Shown here: in pieces, positions 47,923 to 62,070 of the stretch
Layout of the letters: the number at the start of each line of letters is the position of its first letter
How positions within the stretch are numbered: position 1 is the stretch's first letter
Origin: Helopsaltes ochotensis
Taxonomy: Eukaryota; Chordata; Aves; Passeriformes; Locustellidae
Reading direction: 5' to 3'
Length of the DNA: 64,000 nucleotides
Assembly: GCA_013400155.1 (NCBI GenBank)
Contig: VXBM01000286.1
Coordinates: forward strand, 577,431 to 641,430
The notes under the pieces: generated by a model
Told to the model about the DNA's origin: nothing
The model's input: only the letters and a program-made list of their open reading frames with translations
Database searches by the model: none
Made by a program: the position numbers and the translations under genes

Positions 47923-50900
47923 GAGTTCTTACTGAACCTTTTCTTCAAAAAACACTTTGTACTCAGTGCAAACAGCTGAGAATGGGGAACTAACTAAGGA
48001 CAAGCAGGTACGTGGAAGGCTGGGAAGTCAGGACATGATTTTCGGTTTCTCGATTGAACTCAGACCACATTAGTTACAAGTCCTAGTTCTGGAATGATTT
48101 TCCCCAGGAGGGTGAAGGTATGTAGTAGACAAGAGAGCAGCCTTTGCTTGTTAAAGGTGCTGTGATGAAAGATATGGAGCATTTCAAGGGGGAAGAAAAA
48201 CTCACTATAGGGTGGGGGAAATGTTACAGGGTTTTTTTCCAAATTATTGAAAGCATTAGGGTGGGTTTTTTTTCCTTTCATAGAAGTTCTGTCAGCAGTT
48301 GGAATTTTTATACATTGTGCTAATCCTACCTTTATATAAAAGTCATAAATCTTATGAATTAATGCATCAGGCAGTTACCAGAACACTTTAGTCTGTTTCT
48401 TTTTATGGAGTGATCTGACACATTTTGCAAACAGCAGACCTAGGTGCTCTGCATGAGTTGCAAACTGGATTTGTAGTGATCAGCTCATAGGAATGGACTC
48501 TGGCCCTACTTCCAGTGGGGTGAGAAAATGTGGTTTAAGTTAAATGCAATAATACTGGAAAAAAAATAGGAATTACTGACCTTTTGACACTGGATTTTAA
48601 AGTTTAGCATGATGGTACAGGGGCCTATGAATGTTTTTATTGGTACTTCCATGAGTTTCCTAGTCATCTTGACATTTCCAGCTACATAACATTTTCTGGG
48701 GTATAGAAGTCTCTTCAGTCTCTTTTTTCTATCTCCCCATTCTTCAAGCATGCAGATACATTTAATGGCTAATTAGCAGAATTAGTTTTGTTGCTTACAT
48801 TGCTTATGAAATTTGCGGGATATGATTCTGAACTTTCAGCTGCCCTCTAAAAGTACAACTTTTTAAACGTGCAACTATTTCCAAACATGAGTCACAACTG
48901 CTTTGTTTACTCTGTGAAGAAAACAAACCATGTAACTGCCAATAATTGAAATATGTCATAGTGGGAAAACAATTTTGCATTCAATACCAAAAAGGCAATT
49001 TTTGAAACTGCAGGGGCAATAAAAGAGCTTATTCTGTGTCTGTCCTAGAAGCAGAAGCATTTATGGGCAGTACAGATGACCAATATACATTACAGAACTG
49101 ATTTTTATATAAGTGTTTTCATTTGAGCAAATATCTTTGATTTTTTTTTTAATAGGCTTTTGTTTTGCAGATTTCTGATAACTCTTGCTGACATCCAGCA
49201 AGTTCCAAAGTCCTGGAATTCTCTTGAGGTTTTCTGGTACAGAGACCAAGAAATAATTGTTAAATGCTTCCAGTGCTCCAGCCCTGGAGCAACATTCTGC
49301 AACCAGATGATGCATATAAACTCGCTTCCCATAAGAGAGCAGTCTAGGGCTGAAGGGAAAAAAAATTATAGCTATGTTTTTAATATCAGATGTTCTTAAC
49401 CCCAGCATCTGGTTTGAAATGTTCCTAATTCAGAAAATGTCATGTTAAAGAAAGTGCAAAGTACTTGAAGATAATTAGGAACGAATCAGGCAATTTGGAG
49501 GAATGGCAAACCCCACTGGGTTTTTTGGAACACAAATAATGCTCTGGAAGAGCAGTAGTGCTCAAGGAGTCATTCTTGCTGGTATTGGTGGTACCTGCAA
49601 CATTAGCTGTGGTGCTTGTGTCCCAAGAAGCCAAAATCTTGAACCCATTTCATAGATAGATCTATTTTCTTGCCTCTAGGTAGCCAGCTTGGGCCGGGGT
49701 TGATGAGAGAAGAGACTGGAAATGGTGTAACACAAACAAATGCTTATGAGTGGTGCCCTAAGAGCTGCTTGTGTGTTTGTCAGTGTCTGCTACAATTTTG
49801 GGAAATATGTCTCTACTGGAAGAAATCAACAAATAACAACATGGTGTAGGTGTGATGCCTCCCTTAATTAAGTGCTCCATACAACTCATGGTTTGATTTG
49901 TGATAGTAAGCAGAGTTTGCAGTGATAACACCTAAATTTGCAATTCTGGTGAGAATTTGAAGCTCAGCCGCGTCACTAGCACAGCGCTTTATTGCAAAAA
50001 GCCTTTCTGACCCTCCTGATAAATGGAAATAAAGCTATGAAAATAAGCACCAGTGGATCTAAGCTTTTCAGTGCAGGACACTGAGTGAGTGGAATTTGAT
50101 GTGTCTGGCAATAGTGGAACACATTTTTGCTTAGATACTAAAGGAAAAATATTGTTTTTTAGTGGAAAGCATGCAAATTTTTGCATTTATTTTTGAAACT
50201 AAACATGCATAAGGCCAGGGTAAAACTGAATTTTCTTTTAATACTTTCAAAAGGAAATTATTTTACTGTAGTGTTCTTGCTGTTGTTTGCTGTGGTGGGC
50301 TACTCCAGCTTCTGCCAGCTCAACTGGCACATGTTTCTGCCAGCAAAAAGGAGGCAGCTCCATTCACTGGAAGTTTTCTAGTTTGTACCAGGAGAGAGTT
50401 TAGTTCTACTTGACTATAGAGATTATATCTCAAACAGGTTTTTTTTTTTTCTCTCTCTGTCGTGGCTCTTTGACAACAACCAGGAGAGTAATACCAGGAA
50501 TTGCTCTTGGTCCCCATGCAGGCACATTTTTCTCCTTCCAATGAGGCAAATGTTGATCAGTTGGATACCTCCTTGTGGTTCTTAAAGCTTAAATTTATGT
50601 GAATTGTAGTATTCCAAATAGATGCTTTATTTTTAGGATCTGTCTTCTTGTAGGTCTTAGTTGTTCATGAACTTCTTGCGTAAAAAGTGTTTTAATTGCT
50701 TTCCTTATAGAAACAGTGTAGAGCACAGGATAAACCACTTCCTATGGCGGTCTCCTGAGAGATTGTTGATTGCAGATAAATATTCTCTCTTTCCTCATAG
50801 GGATTGCTTCTACCTCTTTTGAGGTTTTATTCTTCCCTCTTTTCCTTTGAAATTTCCTTGGGCTTAGCAATGTTTCCTAGGAAGTGATTCTGGTGTGGTT

Positions 50901-51015
50901 ATGCTGTGTCTGCTCATGTAGTAATCTTCCCCCAATAATTTTTTCAGTGACTTGATCAAGTTAAGGATGGAGTTCAAAGACAAAAAGATCTTACTGGTGG
51001 TGCAGGAGCCAACAC
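47923..51015. other. Unique non-coding sequence
   Basis: No gene recognised. Mixed-texture stretches at about 48940-49060 and 49900-50000 could be conserved non-coding DNA but carry no diagnostic motif. Frames at 49061-49408 (minus) and 49160-49399 (plus) overlap each other and resemble nothing. Confidence 0.7.
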
Positions 51016-51600
51016 TTGGGAAAAGGTGAAAAAATCAGAGCGCTTCCTTTTTGTCCTGGCACAAAAGCTGCTGTGGAACTCCGTAGATGTCTTTACTCTG
51101 TGTACTTTTTCTGGCCCATTGATACAAACACAGAGATCCTTGCTGGGATTGCAAAGCCCCTTGATAGCGGCCAGGCATGTGCCGTCTCCTGGCCCAGCAT
51201 CCGGATGGGAGCTGGGAGAAGTCCCTGGCTGCATTCCAGGGGACGCATTGGGGTGGGGAAGGAGGAGCTACTGCAGCAGGTGGGCACAGAGCACACCCAT
51301 CTTGGCATCTTGAGTCATCTTGTGTGTTTCTGCCCAGCTGGAGGTCTGTCTCTTCCATTCCAGTGTGTCAGTATCATTTTTATTCACCTGCCTGTGCTGC
51401 TCCACCCTGGGAGCGTGGTCTCTGAGGATGAGCCCAGCTGTGGGATGTGCGCACTGGATGGGATCTCGCGGTGCAGGGGTTTCCAGCTGCGGTCTCCAGA
51501 AGGCTTGCTTGTAAGCTGCTGCCTCTCTCAGTTTGTTTGCAGCTGCTAAATGGCATTCAAGACTTCTAAAAATAGACTGAATATTGCTCCATTTAGTTTC
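51016..51600. promoter_or_regulatory. GC-rich patch ending in a MEF2 site, candidate regulatory element
   Basis: About 11 CpG fall in 560 bases and GC is clearly above the surroundings. The plus frame 51016-51549 is the longest open frame in the window (177 codons). Frames of 82-111 codons are also open in the other registers and on the minus strand over the same bases, the pattern expected of GC-rich non-coding sequence. The peptide shows no recognised domain. At the right edge CTAAAAATAG (51566-51575) is a perfect match to the MEF2 consensus, within AT-rich complex sequence. A coding exon cannot be formally excluded. Confidence 0.3.
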
Positions 51601-54600
51601 CAAGCCAGGAATTGCTATGGTTACTGCTTGTCATGTGGAATATAAGTATGTGTGTGCAAATGCACGAGTGTCTGTGCCTGACAGGGAACTGTGATGAAAC
51701 AGGGTCTCCAGAAGATCCACTTTCATTATCTCCTACTGAATTTAAGAGGTTTAAGGAACACTACCCAGGAATGGGAGGAGTCTTCCTTCCATGAAGCACA
51801 AAGGGAAATTGAAAGTCAGATTGGATAATGTAGACTGGAAGGTCAGGAAAATCTCTTGAATAAAGAGATAGTCCAGGTTTTGAAAATAATTTGGTTCCCA
51901 TACAGCAGCAATAGAGTTCTGTGAATTTTCATTGGCATAACTTTTTACCAGGCCTGGTAATTGTTTCAAGTCCTGTAGGGAAAAGGGATGGTAACTCTTC
52001 TTGGAATAATGTTTTCAGATTATGCAATGCAAGGAATTTTGAGGGATTTGTCTGAAACCATAAGTGCATCATATTTTAGAACTGGGAGCTCAAAATATCA
52101 ATTTAAGATGATTTTTTAAAAATCTCATTATCCCTCCCAAATATCAATTCAGTCTCTTTTGCGTCATGCAGTGAAGAAATAAAACTTGTGTTAACCCCAA
52201 ACAATAACAACAGAACATCATGTCTTGTACTCTGTCAAGTGTCTGGGGTACCAATCATTCTAGATTTATACTGTTTTATCTGGAGATTTTACTGGGAAAT
52301 TTTTAGCTGACCATTTTTATGGCTTTTTTTGGTTCTTTTCTGGCTTCCAAGCAAGCAGTCTGCCCAGTGCTGGCAGGGAAGGGCTGCAGGCTGAGGGTGA
52401 GGAGGGATCAGTGTCTTTTATTAGAGCTAGGTTGGAATTGTCTCCTTAATTCCTATCAAGTTTGTGTTTTTCCTTAAAAACCACCAAAATCAACCCAAAA
52501 AGCAAACCACTCCCAAACAAAACCACAAACAAAGGAACCTAATTATGGTTGCATAAACATGATTTTTTAGGAACTAAAAAAATCTATCCAACGTCCCTCC
52601 AAGCTGTGCCCCAACAATGAAGCCCAATGCAAAACTTTGAGAATTTTTCTTTGACCAAGACATGCAAAGACTTTGCAAATGCTCAATAAATTCCATGTTA
52701 TACTGGGTTTTTTTTGATTGTTTGTTTTTTTTTAATGGCAGAGATGTTTCAGTGGAAAGGATTTCAGCTAATTTTGGTATTTCTCCCTGCAGTAAGGTCC
52801 AGAAGAGATGTGAGCAAAAATCACTGGGAGGGTCTTGTGAAGTTTTGTGTGGAGGCCTCCCTGGGAAGAGCTGAGGTGGTGTGATGGGTCACCACTGAGC
52901 TCATTAATGCAGCCTCTGCGTGGAAAGAGAAGGCTGAGCACCCGGAGAGAACAGCTGTCCCCTCAGGTTTGTGCAGGTGGCTTCTGGCCTCTGACTACAC
53001 AAAGCTGTAGTTGCACGAGGCAGGAGAGAATTAGAAACAAAAGGGAGGGGAGCCAACGTGATGCTCAGCCAGACAGTCATGGGAATTGAAATGAAGTTAT
53101 CAGGAGCAGGGATGAGTGAAACCCCAAAGTCAGGGAGCCTGCTCTAATTCCAGAGGAATGGTTCTCTCTAGCCAGTTCATGGATTTAAGTGGAGTAGCTA
53201 GAGGGGCAGGTGAAGTTGATCTCAGGCCAGTTTAATCCCTAATGTAACCTTGTTGGCATCATTGTGCTGTCTTCCCTCTGTTTCAAGCTTCAGTGGAATT
53301 CCTTCAAAGATGTGTTTCGCCCTTCCAGCTCTTGTTTTACAAAATTCCACTGAGTCATCACGTTTTACCAGATGCTCCTCGGAGCCTCTGCCCTGAATTA
53401 CATCACTGGTGTCAGGACAGCGGGTCGGGTTACTGGGGAGAGTAGGTTTCCTTACAAAGAAATTGTCATACTTGTGAAATTATTTGCTTAATGAAGTTAT
53501 GGCTGCAGCTGTAAATTTGCAAATATTTGCAGTGCCAAAGAACTGAGCAGATCAACAGCAAACCTCCATTTATCTGTGTGTGGGAGGCTTGGAAAACTGT
53601 TTCCCTCATCCTCTCCCTTGAGAGACAGGTTCTCTTCCCAGCTTTGCCACCAACACACTTGGTGATGTTGGATGCTTCACACAGGACCCGTGTCCCCATT
53701 TCCTGATCCATAATGTGGGAATGACAGCATTCCCTGTGTGCTATTAGGAAGCATGTAGCCTTACTAGATGGTGCTACACAGCCAGCCCTTATTGAGCTGT
53801 CATATATTTCATCTGATTCTGATAATAATGATTCAATCTAACAAAATTACGTGAGGAAGATGGCCTTGGGTAAAGGAAAAGAACAGAATAAGTACCAGGA
53901 GAGGTACATAGCACTGGAATTTAGCTGCATGTCAAGCAAGGAATGGATATGTATTTCGGCAGGAAACCACAAATCCTTTGTCAACAGAACTGACAAGTCA
54001 TCCTCGAATTTTTAATCCACAGAATGGCCTTATTAATTTTAAATTTTCCTTTTATTATGGCATGCAAGGATCAGATGCAGACCTGAACCTTGTTACCACA
54101 TGGAAAACATTTCAGTGAAGAGATGGAAAGCATTATTCTGTAAATGCATTTATTAGCAGTGCAAACTGGAACAATTGAGCACGTCAGGTCTCAGTTTAAC
54201 TGCACTGTGTCCCCTGAGTTCGTGGGTGATGGTTTAAGTGTAGCAAAAAATATACAACCTTTTCAGTAAAAAACCCTGTACCACAAGGAATACCTTTTTT
54301 TAAATCATATACTACTATGTCTTGAATAATGGGGTTTTTTTGCCAGGTGACTTTTTAAAATTTAATTTTCTATTATTAAGATGTTAAATATTATTCTCTT
54401 TGGCCAGTAGTCATAGAGTTTGTAGCCAGAATCTTGTTCAATTTCATGTTTAATCATACTGATGCTAACAAACTTAACTTCAGAAATCCAGTTTGTGAAC
54501 ACCATTGTGATTATACCTGAAGTGGAAACAGATTTCCAGATTTTTCATGGGAATCTTGCTAGGAACAGCCTTTTTTCTTGTTTACACAGTGGAGCTCAGA

Positions 54601-54789
54601 CTGTTATGAGAACTAAATTATTTCAGAGCTCCTAAATAAAATTTCTCTCTTTTCCATTAGCAATACCCTGAGAAGTGGGATATTTGCTCCCAGGCAGTAG
54701 AAGTGTTGTGTCGAGATGGACTCTGTGAGGGCAAATTAGGCAGAGATCCACCTGCTCCTTTTGCAGTGTGATTGACACTTTCTGTAATT
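51601..54789. other. Unique non-coding sequence
   Basis: No gene recognised. An A/C-rich low-complexity stretch lies at about 52480-52537. The block 53270-53430 is complex and moderately CpG-containing. Open frames do not exceed about 80 codons. Confidence 0.7.
52480..52537. repeat. A/C-rich low-complexity stretch
   Basis: Repeated caaa/ccaaa words, the complement of the G/T-rich tracts elsewhere in the window. Confidence 0.8.
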
Positions 54790-55880
54790 GAAGAGGACAA
54801 CCCAAATTGACCTAAGTCTGCGTGTTTCTAATAATAAAATGGAGTCAATAAACAAAAGCCACATGTACAGAAACTGCACCTGTTGAAGAGATCACTTTTC
54901 ATTCTGAGCAGCGTCAGATGCCTGCTTAGCAGCTTCAGACCGTTGGCATATTGACTGCCCAGAAGTGTTGTGTTACACATTGAAGAAAATGTAATGAGGG
55001 TGCTAATTAAAGGATGGTAATTGAAGGCCTCCAGATGATGCAAGGTTGGTGTTGGGGTTTTTAGTGCTGTGCTTGAAGAATGGCGGAAGCAGTCATCACC
55101 TGTTTGTGTCTTTCTATTTCTTTTCATTCATTTTCATTTTCTTTTCATTTCGTTTTCTATTCATCCCCAAATTCTCCTGGCCCAGCTGCCTGAGGCTCAG
55201 GTTGGTGTCCCTGTTGGCTTTCCCAGATGTGTTTTATTTGGTTGCTCCACGTACCACGTGTTGAAAGAAAACCTTCTAGTTAAAAACCAAACAAGGGCAG
55301 TGGGTGAAGGTGAGCAGAGTGCCGGGATGAAGGAAATTCTGAACAGATACACGTCTGAAGGTTCTGCTTGAACACAGCATAAGCCTTGTACCTTTTTATT
55401 TACTGCTTCTGCAGTGTTGCTTGCTCGGAGACTGTCGTGAGATTTCTCGGTACCTCAGAGGAAGTCAGCTTGTAGGCCATTCACGTAGTTTGTTTTGCAT
55501 GATTTCTATTTAGAGAATGTTTAATGAGTGATAAATAATTTCCAAATGTATCTATCATGCATTAATGCGTCTGTTGCATCAAAAGAAAATATTTTCGTCG
55601 AGCTTATTTCAGAGTATTGGCTTAACAAAGCCTAGGAGCCAGATGACAGGCATCACCCTGAGATTAACTCATTTTTGGCGCAGGCAGATGCAGACATGCA
55701 CGCATGGGCACAACGCCCCCCTCCACTCTGCTGGTGATGATGCGGGCTCTGTCCTCACCATGTCACTACATACTGACACTGCATCACTCTGAACATGACA
55801 TACTGCACCCCGAGAGCTAATCCAAACAAAAGATGAGCACAAAGAGTCGATTATTTATGAAACAAAGCAATCTGAGGAAA
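54790..55880. other. Non-coding block with homeodomain-motif-rich patches
   Basis: At about 54990-55030 the sequence carries gctaattaaagg and ggtaattgaagg, two homeodomain-type TAATT cores 17 bases apart. At 55490-55580 there is another AT-rich motif cluster including atgcattaatgcgt. Between them lies a pyrimidine tract (55110-55172) of ttttcatt-like words. No frame over 100 codons resembles a protein. Reading these as conserved non-coding elements is inference from texture. Confidence 0.35.
55110..55172. repeat. Polypyrimidine (ttttcatt-like) tract
   Basis: Nearly all T and C with regular a/g interruptions; decayed 8-10-base periodicity. Confidence 0.8.
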
Positions 55881-58800
55881 ACCTCTCAAGGGCAGTGTAA
55901 ACATGAGAACAGTTTCCAGTTATGTGCATGACTTAGGACAGATTGTGAAGTGAAGTAAAATCCATCTGTGCCATGGACATGGCAGTAAGTTGGTGTTTCT
56001 CTGGAAAAAACCCAACCAACAACAACCAGACTTAGGGGAAAAAGAAATACATATTGCAGCTTTGATATACAAGATAAAATTTCCTTTCTGTGCATACAAA
56101 AGCAGAGTATGGTCAGAAACAGAGAGCCTGCTCCAGCAAAGGCTCAGTGATGCGAAACATCATACTGGAGTTAGGGTGTGCTGTGTACACCAGAACCAGT
56201 GTCCTGACTAAGGCAAACCCAAAGTATGTTTTCTCTTTCTCTTATAACCCTCTTTTATCTTCCTCCCAGACTTGGTTAAAGTTAGGTCTTCAAAGCAGAA
56301 AACAAGCTTGGACTGAAAAGTCCATGGGGCAGGTGAGTCCTGATATTGAGTACTCTGATAGTGAGCGATATTTTTCTGCACTTGCACATGCTTTACCAGC
56401 CAGCCTGAGCAGAGGGGCTGCTCTGCCTGTGCAACTGGCACACAGACACTTCACACAGTACATCACTATTCCGTGACTCATTAAGTGATCAGCAACCTAA
56501 AGTTTCTAGACTAGTTGCCCAAACTGTGAGAATCTTCTGGGAGGTGACTTAGGATTATTTCTTTCTTTTTGCCTTACCTGTAACTAAGGAGCAGAAGCAA
56601 GCTGGAGTTTCCTCCCCTCATGTCTGTTTGAGCAGACGCAGACATGTTCTCTTAATGCACACATCTTCAAAATCAGTGGTGTTCTTACTCTTCCCTAAGA
56701 AAAATAAAATAGGAAGGATTCCTAAAAATGATGCTCCCTGTCAAAGGTAGATCTGGCAATAACTTGGTCTGACTTTGTAGTGAAACCTGGGTGGCAAATT
56801 GGTGAAAAAGTCTTGTGAACCAGCAAGTGTGTTCACAAAGGACTGAAGGGGTGAACTGAAATTTGAGCATTGAGATAGACTAATAAATCTTTTTCTCCAA
56901 GTCCAATTTAAACATGATGGCTTGGTGTGTTACTCTGGCATCAAGCACTGGAAGGAGCACATTCATAGCTCAAATCCTAGGCTAGTGGAGATGTTACTAG
57001 ATGGGCTGTTTAATTGGTTTTTTTTTTTCATTAACTGTATTAGTTCTTTTATTAGAAGAAACAAATCTACTGTACATTTTCATTCGATTAAGTGAAAAAT
57101 TTACCTTCTTAAATTTTTTTCTTTGTCTCACTACTTGGGATTAGAATCAATGACTCAGTTTTATCTTCAGGAAGTCAGTCTTTTCAGTTTAATTTTCAAC
57201 TTCATTTTGTATGTGAATATCCATGGTACCTAACCATGTGCTTTCTATGCAATCTTAGCCCTCACAAAAGCTAAATACCAGATTCTTTCTTTATACTTTA
57301 TTTGTCCGTGCCCATCATGCTCATCCATAATTCTAGGGAAAGTTACTTGTAATAAAATTAAGTTCTGAGCCCTTGTTAATATAGGAAACTTTTTTTTTTG
57401 GTCAAAGCTGAGAGTGGCTGAAGCTCTGTCTCCCTCAGAGTATACCTGCAAATAAGTAAATGTGTGTACATCTAAAAAATGTGCTCTTTTGGCCTCTGAA
57501 ATCAGGTATGTGAAGTTGCTCAGCCTTACCTAATGATACAGTATTACCCTCAAGGTACTTTTATCTCAGTTATCTCAGCTGTGACAATTTTTGCTGCTAC
57601 AGTCAAAAATGTGGAAACGTCTTTACCTAAAAGGAACAATGTCAGCATGCCACAAGGAAATTATTGATGAGGTAGACTATTCCATCCTATAATTTTGATC
57701 CTTTTTATAATGGAGAAAAACTTAATGGCTTTAGTGTAGTTTATATCAAAAGATTATTTTTGAGAGTCGGGTTAAACATTGCTAGGATCTATATTTCAAC
57801 TTTCAAGTGTTTAACAAAGGATTATGGGATTGTCTTATAACTATGAGCTAAACTATGGGAATTTACGTTTTCCTTTTTGCAGGATAGTCCCTCTTAAAAT
57901 TATACTCTGAACAATGGTTATTTTCTTGTGCCAGTACTTGATTCTAAATACTGTGTCTTGGCAGCAGACAGGTCTCAGATTTCAACCACATGTATTTCAG
58001 AAAAAAAAAAAAATCAAAAGATCCTTATTTGGCACTCTGCTTACATATCTTAAAAAGCTGTGTTTGTGTGTCAGATTTAAAAATAATTGAAACCAGGGGT
58101 GTAAAAACCTGAACTCTTCTTCCAGGATGTTTTGACTTCAATTGCTTCCAAGAGCACTGAAGGGAACAGAATGGAAACCGTGTGAGGCACTGACAATGCG
58201 TGGAGAGACTTGACTTGAAATGGACGTACGAGATACCAGAGTGGCCTTTCCAAAAGTACTCATATTTGTCTTTCAATATGCATTTTAAACAAATATGTGC
58301 ACATGAGTGCATGCTCTACTGGAAGAATGCTGTGCAGATTTTGTTTGGTAAAGAGGAGCATTGCTTTGCATAAGGAAGTGTAGTGGATTTTTGTTGGCCC
58401 AAGATCGGTGTCTGTATATCTGTGTGTGCAATAATCTAAGACTGGGAGTGCATCCCATGTGGAATTAAAATTGGTGAGGGAATTACAATGGTGACCTACG
58501 TTAGAACAGAATGACAGAGATCAATATCCTTATTTTTCAAAAATGTCTCTTTGGAACTTTAATACTTATGAATTATATTTTTTGGCCATTAAGGTAAAAT
58601 AGTACTACTTGTGCTAGAAGCCACAATATACAAGAGGATGACTCTTTATTTTTTACACAGTTTTTAGAAATTTTTGGAAACAAATGAGGTAAACTCATAG
58701 GTGGCCTCTAGTAACCCATTATGGAGAAACTTGTCCTTTTTCCCTTGAAATTCTTTTTTGTCCACAAAAAGTTATGTAGGAAGTTGAGTCCCAATGTTCT

Positions 58801-59636
58801 GCAAGTAAAACATCTAGCAAGGGAACAGACATGAGGGGAAGCAACTCCAGCTTGCTTCTGGTCATTAGTTATAGGTAAGGCAAAATATCAGCTAGGAAAG
58901 GTTATCCCAAAAATTATGAAGTAAATAAGAAACTCATAGCCTGAGTTATGCTGTAGTATAATATCATGACCAATACAAATTAAAGCGGACACATAACCAG
59001 TATTTTTTTTCCATAAAAAGTTTGTTGTGTGGCTGATGATGACCCTTTCAGACCTTACAATGGCCTGGCTCTCTTTCGCTTCCAAAGGATGAAGGGATGT
59101 AGAGAGCAGCAAAGGGTCCCAGATGAAAGAAAAGAGTCACAGGTCTGGGTCAGACACCCTCCATGACAAATATGTAATGCTGCCATGTCCACACCACAGA
59201 ATAAATGAGAAAAACAACTGGGAAATCTGGAAGAGGTAAAGAAGCAAGAGAGTCATTTACTGCAACTAAAGTGATTCTTTGCACATGTTTTGGGAAAAAA
59301 ACCCCAAAAATCAGACCAAACACCAGAGACACAAACCAAAGATGGAAAAAACCGAGCAAATTCCTACTCACTCACCTACTCATCTTTTGTAGCAGAGGTA
59401 AAAAAGAAAAAATCTATTTACCAGATAGCACATTGCATTTTGACTTTATGCCAGGCTTGGGCCTTCCATGCATTCTTTTTAGTGTTTTTTTTTAATGTTT
59501 GCTAATGATTCTGCTTGCCCAGAAAACTAATGTGAACTATTATAATTCCAGTCACTCATCACTGGAAAGAAAGCTCAATGATCAAGAAAGAGGAAAACAA
59601 AAGCTTTGAAATTCAAAGTCGCTTCTGGCTGTCAGT

Positions 59637-59697
59637 GTTTTGGTTTTTTGTGTGGTTAGTGTTTGTTGTTGTTTTTTCTTTTTGTTTTTTTTTTTAA
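59637..59697. repeat. T/G-rich low-complexity stretch
   Basis: GTTGTT and GTTT words followed by T6 and T12 runs. Confidence 0.85.
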
Positions 59698-61101
59698 TCT
59701 GAAAGTTCTTGTCAGTCTAATATGTAGATATATGTATAGATATAAGCAGAGTAGACTTCTATGAACAGTGTTGAGTATTTTGTAAAATACTTACATATTC
59801 TTTTCAAAGAATTTTGCTACAGGTTCAATTTGAGTTCAGGCCAAAGAGGATTTTAATTTGGAATTAAATCAGATTTTAATTAATTCAGATAAGTAGAATT
59901 CATTATTCTTTTCCTCTCCTTGGCTTCGTACCCTAACTTATGATTTCCATTGTCTTGTTTCTATTGCTTTTGATGGTATCCTTCAGAAAACACCTTGACT
60001 CAAAAAGAAATCATGGTATGGAGATTGTGATCTTTGAGGTACCTTGGTTTAGTGGCTCAGTTTGAGATGTATTTTTGAGACAGGGAAGGTTTCACAGGGC
60101 ATGAAGATTAAAACAAAACGAAATTCATCTTCTCTTCCAGATAGACGAAGGGACAAGTAATTCTCTTTTATCCATCCCTTCCCCCCCGCCCCACCCTAAG
60201 AATGCATATAAATAGTATTAAAACTAAAACACCAAGGAAAAGAAAATGAGAAGAGTTCAAGCTGGCCTGGCTAGAGGCAGTGTGGCTTGATTTTCTTGCA
60301 TATACATCTGCTCAGTTTTACTGTGCCTGACAGCATGTAAAAGGCTGAGGCATTCAATGTAAACATCAATGCAAACATGAAATATATTTTATTTCAGAAG
60401 AGATGACTCTTCTGCATTTATCTCTCTTCCTGACTGAAATATTTTTCCCATTGCTGGCTGGAGTTTTCTATTTTTAGTTATATTTTGTTGCAGAGCTGAA
60501 ATGGAGGAAGTGGATGGAATATGGATATGATCTCTAGGGGAAGTGTGATTTTTGATTTAATTTTTTGGTCATCTTTAGCTAGAAGTAGTGACACTATCCT
60601 GACATATATTGCCAGCAGCTAGATGTGGTTGTGAATTGCAAGCTAGCCAAGAAGTCAGTTCAAGCTTGCTTCACAAAAAGCCTCTCACTCCAGCTCATTT
60701 TGCTCAAAGGGAATTTGAGTTCTGCCCATGCTTTCAGATGCTGAGTATGTAGGTAGCTTTTAGTTACTTCCAAAAACAATTAACTCTTCATCTTTCTTGT
60801 AGATAAAGTAGGTTAAGTGTGTGGGGTAGTTATGCACGTCACATGTCTTGGTGCCCTTCTGGGAGCTGAAGCATAAAGGTTGTTTGGTTTTTTGTTTTTC
60901 TTTCTAAATGTGGAGCAATTAGCGCCATGGAGAAGGAGATAGCTCTGCAGCATTTGTAACCTAGCAAGTCATTGGGAAGTCATGTTTATTTCAGCTTCTC
61001 CCTTTAGGAAGGAGACTTTTACTGCATGAAGCACTTGGCTGCTGTTGTGTCCTTGTAGCCTGTTTTAACTTGGACTGGAACCTAGTCACACTGGAATCTC
61101 T

Positions 61102-61130
61102 CTTTTTTCTTTTTTTTTTTTTTCTTTTTA
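61102..61130. repeat. Poly-T-rich tract
   Basis: T runs of 6, 13 and 5 separated by single C; pyrimidine-only. Confidence 0.85.
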
Positions 61131-62050
61131 AAAAGTTGAAATCTGATAAAAATAGATTCTTGAAGTACCATCTGACTTGTTGCACTATATGAAGCATCAT
61201 TCCCTGTTCCTGTCCTTTCTTGGGAAGAGTATTAACAGTGAGAAACCAAGATGAGACATGAACCTCCAAGGGAAGTTGAAGCCAACTGTGGCCTCACAAC
61301 AAACACAGCCTGTGAATCCCCTGGGCCCTTGTCCAGCCTCTTTAGGGACAGTTTTATGCATCCTACCAGGAGTGCAGCTGTAATTTAAATAAAACACATG
61401 GGCAATCTAGGCGAGAAATGCTTAATTCCAGTAATTTGTTTTGTCACTCAACTTCTGAATTTCTTCTGGCTGCCTGCTTCTGCCACAAGACCCTTTATCA
61501 GTATGCAATTCCACTTCCTAATTTGTCAAATGACTACTCCAGCAGTGAAAAAGAACCCACAAAAGGCTCTGTACAATGAAAATTATTTATTGCTATTGGT
61601 TGAGAATTAGTCCACCCATGGATATGTTGGGGGTGATAAAATTTAATTCTTTGCGCGTTGTTGGAATGTCTGGTAGCGCTAAACAGGGAGATGTCAAAAA
61701 TCATTAGGAAAACAGTATCTTATGCAAGACTCTGTAGTTCCAAAGTCACTGTCTCCTCCTCACCCTGCATGGTGAATTCCACAGTTTAGTAGCTGTCTGT
61801 TGGTGTTCCTTTTTCAGTGATCTTTGCAATCGGCCATGGATTTGTGTACAAAATCCAGTGGCATGATTAGCTCAGTGCATTTTTGCTCTCCCTTTGCTTT
61901 GCAGCACCCAGTTTCCTCAGCTGTGAAAGCAAAACTGTGGAACTGTTTTGTGTATAAAAGAACTCCTCCCTTGTAATTGTATTTTTTTCCTCGTACTTTG
62001 ATACAGTTCCAGCAATCTCACTGGCACTTGTTCTGCTACTAGTACAGGGG

Positions 62051-62070
62051 AAAAAAAAAAAAAAAAAAAA
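62051..62070. repeat. Poly-A tract (A20)
   Basis: Twenty consecutive A preceded by GGGG. No AATAAA just upstream and no retrocopy recognised. Confidence 0.95.

Noticed and set aside
60026..60060. Phrase tgatctttgaggtacctt, similar to a CR1 tail
   Set aside because: Only about 18 bases match and no ATTCTRTG repeats follow.
60140..60215. Good acceptor-like tract followed by a proline-rich 25-codon open frame
   Set aside because: No splice donor follows before the stop, the C-run itself makes the prolines, and no partner exon is visible.
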